Origin: Methanomicrobium sp. W14
Lineage (GTDB): Archaea > Halobacteriota > Methanomicrobia > Methanomicrobiales > Methanomicrobiaceae
DNA length: 64,000 nucleotides
Reading direction: 5' to 3'
Assembly: GCF_017875315.1 (NCBI RefSeq)
Contig: NZ_JAGGMM010000003.1
Location: forward strand, 554,851 to 618,850
Below the pieces are notes generated by a model. It was not told the origin of the DNA. It did not search any database and saw only the letters and a list, made by a program, of their open reading frames with translations. Both the position numbers and the translations under genes were made by a program. This document shows positions 61,239 to 64,000 of the stretch, piece by piece; the first letter of the stretch is position 1, and every line of letters begins with the position of its first letter.

Positions 61239-62633
61239 ATGCCTGACAGCTTTTTTTCATACTCCAGATACATCTCACTGACAACAGGTCTGGGTGTATT
61301 TTCCATTTATTTCATGATATCCGCGATAACACTTGCAAACCCGATAATAGCCGGTAATCTGGGTTTAAATGCTTCGGATCTGGGGCTTATCCTTCAGGCG
61401 CATCTCCTGGGCGCAGTAATGTTTCTTGTGCCTGCTGCAAAACTTGGTGACATATTCGGGCATCTCAGGATTTTTTTTACAGGCGGCATGATATTTGCAA
61501 TATCATCCCTTTTAATCGCGATTTCTGCATCAGGCGCGGAGATAATACTTTTCAGGTTCGTCCAGGGCATGGGAGACGGAATGATGACAGCATCATCTCT
61601 GGTTCTTCTCACTAGAGCCTACGGCACAGACAGAAGAGGTGAAGCACTTGGTTTTTTCCTTTTCGCAGGATACTTCGGATATATCATAGGAATGACTGCC
61701 GGGAGTATATCTGCCGAGACGTTAGGGTGGCAGTCGGTGTTTCTTATACCATCTTTTGCCTCACTTGCAGCCGGAATTCTTGCAATGCGAATTAAAAATT
61801 TATCAACTGAAGAAATCAGGGAAAAAAATACCTGCTTTGACCTTAAGGGAATGATTCTTTTCTGTCCGGCATTATTTCTCATAACGGCAGCAATAACAGG
61901 AATTTTCTCATCGCACAGGATTTTTTTCATTATATGCGGTGTTATTCTTCTGGTCTTCTTTGTAAAAACTGAAAAATCTGCCAAAAACCCGCTTTTAATG
62001 CTTTCTCTGTTTAAAAATAACAGGCTTTTTTCATTGTCAGTCTGTGCTGATTTCCTTTATTATTCCACAATAGGCTCGGTCTCATATACATTTTCAATAT
62101 TTTTTGAAAAGGGGCTTAATTACAGTGCTTTTTATGCCGGAGTCCTGCTCATTCCGATATCCCTGATGCAGGGGATTTTGTCTCCTGCAACGGGTCACCT
62201 GTCAGACAAAAAAGAGCCAAAATACCTGACAGCAGCCGGAATGTCTCTTATCGTGTCAACTCTCATCATATATGCATTTATAGATATGAAAAGCATTAAC
62301 CCCCTTTTTATTACGGTTTTGCTCGCCCTCACCGGGACAGGATATGCTCTTTTCTCATCACCAAACAAAAATGCGGTAATGAGCTCAGTAAAAAAAGATT
62401 ACCACGGTGAAGCATCAGGAATCGCAAACACTTTTGAGCAGATTGGAAATATAACAAGCATAAGCATTGCAGCCGGAATTATAAGTATATACACCGGGGG
62501 AGCCGAAATTTCATCAGGTACTATTTCTGAGTTCACTGGGTCGATGCAGTCCGTATTTCTTCTTATGGCAGTTCTCGGTGCTGCAAATGTTATAGTCTGC
62601 CTCAAAAGAGGAAATCTCAGAAAAGGGAATTAA
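61239..62633 (+). CDS. MFS drug exporter, 14-helix DHA2 (EmrB/QacA) type
   Basis: 464 residues with 14 predicted membrane helices. Motif A appears as AAKLGDIFGHLRIFF between helices 2 and 3 and as TGHLSDKKEPKYL in the second half. RFVQGMGDGMMTASSLVL is motif B-like and GYIIGMTAGSIS fits motif C. Such proteins export drugs or metabolites against protons. The gene stands alone. The substrate cannot be inferred. Confidence 0.88.
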   Translation: MPDSFFSYSRYISLTTGLGVFSIYFMISAITLANPIIAGNLGLNASDLGLILQAHLLGAVMFLVPAAKLGDIFGHLRIFFTGGMIFAISSLLIAISASGAEIILFRFVQGMGDGMMTASSLVLLTRAYGTDRRGEALGFFLFAGYFGYIIGMTAGSISAETLGWQSVFLIPSFASLAAGILAMRIKNLSTEEIREKNTCFDLKGMILFCPALFLITAAITGIFSSHRIFFIICGVILLVFFVKTEKSAKNPLLMLSLFKNNRLFSLSVCADFLYYSTIGSVSYTFSIFFEKGLNYSAFYAGVLLIPISLMQGILSPATGHLSDKKEPKYLTAAGMSLIVSTLIIYAFIDMKSINPLFITVLLALTGTGYALFSSPNKNAVMSSVKKDYHGEASGIANTFEQIGNITSISIAAGIISIYTGGAEISSGTISEFTGSMQSVFLLMAVLGAANVIVCLKRGNLRKGN

Positions 62634-62651
62634 ACAGAAAAAAATCAATAT

Positions 62652-62909
62652 TTATTTACTGAAACTCTTTTTTATCTCGTCAAAAGTGATTATATCATAG
62701 CCTAATACTCTGCCGTCTTCTCCAAGATTTACATGTACATAAACCTCCAGGCCGGTATTTTCAAGAGCCGCCACATCGGGATTTCCCCCTGTTATTTGAA
62801 AACCAAGCGATGCAAGTTCGTCTGATATAATTTCAAAATTATCGTAGGCCTTAAAAAGCGCATCCGCCTTTTCAATTAGGTCTTTTTGTTCATTGACTCT
62901 AACTGTCAT
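62652..62909 (-). CDS. Small soluble protein, unknown
   Basis: 85 residues with a helical first half (EQKDLIEKADALFKAYDNFE) and a beta second half (TGLEVYVHVNLGEDGRVLGYDIITF). Coding character is clear and the start is a normal ATG. It is convergent with the MFS gene. I do not recognise a family. Confidence 0.6.
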   Translation of the reverse strand: MTVRVNEQKDLIEKADALFKAYDNFEIISDELASLGFQITGGNPDVAALENTGLEVYVHVNLGEDGRVLGYDIITFDEIKKSFSK

Positions 62910-63117
62910 ATAACCCGAAAATCTGTTACCTTATGTATTTTATACTTTCTGAAGTCTTTTACATGAAAACTGTCCCGGACAAATCCACTTCAATTTCAGT
63001 TTTCTGCATTACGTAACTCATCAAACCCAAAAAACTACAGGTAATCGAAAAGGTCTGAAAAAGTGCTGAATTAAGTCTAAAAAATTTACCCAAAAAAACT
63101 GCCAGATAAAGATTCAT

Positions 63118-63591
63118 CTATACAATTTCTTCAACCGTCCCCTCCTCAAGACTATAATAAAATCCTTTTATGGACAGTTTTCCATTCCCCACTGCCTTTT
63201 TTACGGAATCATATTTGAACAATTTTTTAGCCTGCACCCCGATATTCTCTTTTTCAAGGGTAATCAGTTTGTTATTCCTGTCTTCACCGGTTTTTTCAGG
63301 AAGGTCCAGGCTGTCGAGAATTTCTTTTGCTTCTGTGGCATTTTTCAGCCATGAAGAAATATACTTCCCGTGCCCGCCGGTTAAAAGCGCCTTCATCGCC
63401 CCGCACCCTGAATGTCCACAGACAATCACATATCTGACACCCAGTTCACCAACTGCATACTCAAGAACAGCCCCCAGGTTTGAGTCGTTTTCCGCCACAA
63501 TGTTTCCTATATTCCTGTGTACAAAAAGTTCCCCAGCTTTACTTCCAAATACTTTTTCGGGATTTACACGGGAGTCGGAACAGCCTATCAC
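63118..63591 (-). CDS. cab: Beta-class carbonic anhydrase (start uncertain)
   Basis: The visible frame from GTG 63589-63591 gives 157 residues. The zinc and catalytic ligands are present: CSDSRV near the start and CGHSGCGAM near residue 60. The family N-terminus is encoded in frame upstream (FLEEDFGKNREFYRSLANGQ ending just before the GTG), so the real protein is about 30-40 residues longer. However, that frame has no ATG, GTG or TTG before its stop at 63715-63717. An ATG at 63716-63718 in the neighbouring frame is joined to it by a run of six T, so a one-base indel there, or a rare start codon, is likely. The enzyme interconverts CO2 and bicarbonate in the cytoplasm. Confidence 0.85.
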   Translation of the reverse strand: MIGCSDSRVNPEKVFGSKAGELFVHRNIGNIVAENDSNLGAVLEYAVGELGVRYVIVCGHSGCGAMKALLTGGHGKYISSWLKNATEAKEILDSLDLPEKTGEDRNNKLITLEKENIGVQAKKLFKYDSVKKAVGNGKLSIKGFYYSLEEGTVEEIV

Positions 63592-63718
63592 AAGTGCGAA
63601 CGGACTCTGACCGTTCGCAAGACTCCTATAAAATTCCCTGTTTTTCCCAAAATCCTCTTCCAGAAATAAACGATATGCTGCATTGAAACTACAGCTCCAA
63701 AAAAGAACAATCCGTCAT

Positions 63719-63911
63719 CCGGTCTGTGTCCCGGACATCAGTAAAAGACACAAAAACAACGCAAAATTTAAAACTAAAACTAAAGGAAAACGAAAAAACA
63801 TTGAAATAACAAACACAATCTATCAAAAAACGTCTGCCAGGATTCACTTACAATTAAATCAAAAAACTAAATCAAAAACACAAAAAAAGACACTCACAAT
63901 CTCTCTTAAGC
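63719..63911. other. AT-rich intergenic region before the second 5S gene
   Basis: About 190 A-rich bases. On the minus strand this is T-rich sequence directly after the 5S gene and probably includes its terminator. A lysine-rich frame on the plus strand looks like compositional noise. Confidence 0.4.
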
Positions 63912-64000
63912 AGTTGCAGCGTTAGATGTTTCCCGAGAACTCGCGTATCTCAGTACACCATCTGACGTGAGCAGGCTTAACTGCCGGGTTCGGAATGAGT
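63912..64000 (-). rRNA. rrf: 5S ribosomal RNA, 3' part, cut by the window end
   Basis: 87 bases identical to the orphan 5S at 34915-35035, including the closing-helix strand GCTGCAA at the 3' end. The 5' part lies beyond the window. The flanks differ from those of the first copy. This copy may end a complete rRNA operon to the right. Confidence 0.92.

Noticed and set aside
63683..63925. Lysine- and threonine-rich plus-strand frame of 80 codons
   Set aside because: It lies in A-rich DNA downstream of the 5S gene and consists of low-complexity KTK-type residues.

Overview
The window comes from a methanogenic archaeon, most likely Methanomicrobiales (Methanomicrobiaceae-like). The grounds are archaeal TATA-box promoters, an Mvh-type [NiFe] hydrogenase, two DUF2115 proteins (a methanogen family), PKD and PEGA surface proteins, a TrmB regulator and Orc1/Cdc6. 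No whole-genome comparison was possible, so the placement is inference.

1-34.5 kb is chromosomal backbone. It holds an AEC-type permease, two paralogous HAE3/MMPL exporters with a divergent TrmB regulator, a DUF2115 protein, and two modular membrane proteins that share a PH-like N-terminal domain. These are followed by phosphoglycerate mutase, PKD and PEGA proteins, a hybrid sensor kinase, a second DUF2115 gene and a DtxR-FeoA/FeoB iron module. From about 22.4 to 30.0 kb runs a collinear cluster: an ABM-domain membrane protein, a hydrogenase maturation protease, a DUF2226-like protein, a membrane-anchored roadblock-like protein, a MinD/ParA ATPase, a small membrane protein, an 8Fe ferredoxin, a V4R protein, [NiFe] hydrogenase small and large subunits, and two roadblock proteins. 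An NAD operon (nadX-nadA-nadC) follows on the minus strand, then the decayed remains of a MacB-like ABC exporter.

34.9-59.9 kb holds an orphan 5S rRNA gene, a 55-bp tandem repeat with two perfect hairpins per unit, and an integrated element of about 24.6 kb. The element lies between an 18-bp copy of the tRNA-Cys 3' end (35258) and the intact tRNA-Cys (59853-59925). It encodes a tyrosine integrase, an Orc1/Cdc6 initiator, a large AEP primase-helicase with three small upstream genes, an ArdC-like antirestriction protein and a type I restriction-modification operon (hsdM-hsdS-hsdR). It also carries an AT-rich cargo: a methyltransferase, a gasdermin-like pore former with two companion genes, a lipoprotein, several membrane proteins, and a tight TIGR04255/unknown/HEPN operon. 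A 3' half of tRNA-Leu(CAG) inside the element suggests it is composite.

59.9-64 kb returns to backbone: a CARF-like winged-helix regulator, a 25-codon ORF with its own TATA box and terminator, a 14-TM MFS exporter, a small conserved protein, a beta carbonic anhydrase and the 3' part of a second 5S rRNA gene cut by the window end.

The most interesting items are the gasdermin cassette in an archaeal mobile element, the hydrogenase-roadblock-MinD cluster, and the 5S gene that the element has apparently cut off from tRNA-Cys.
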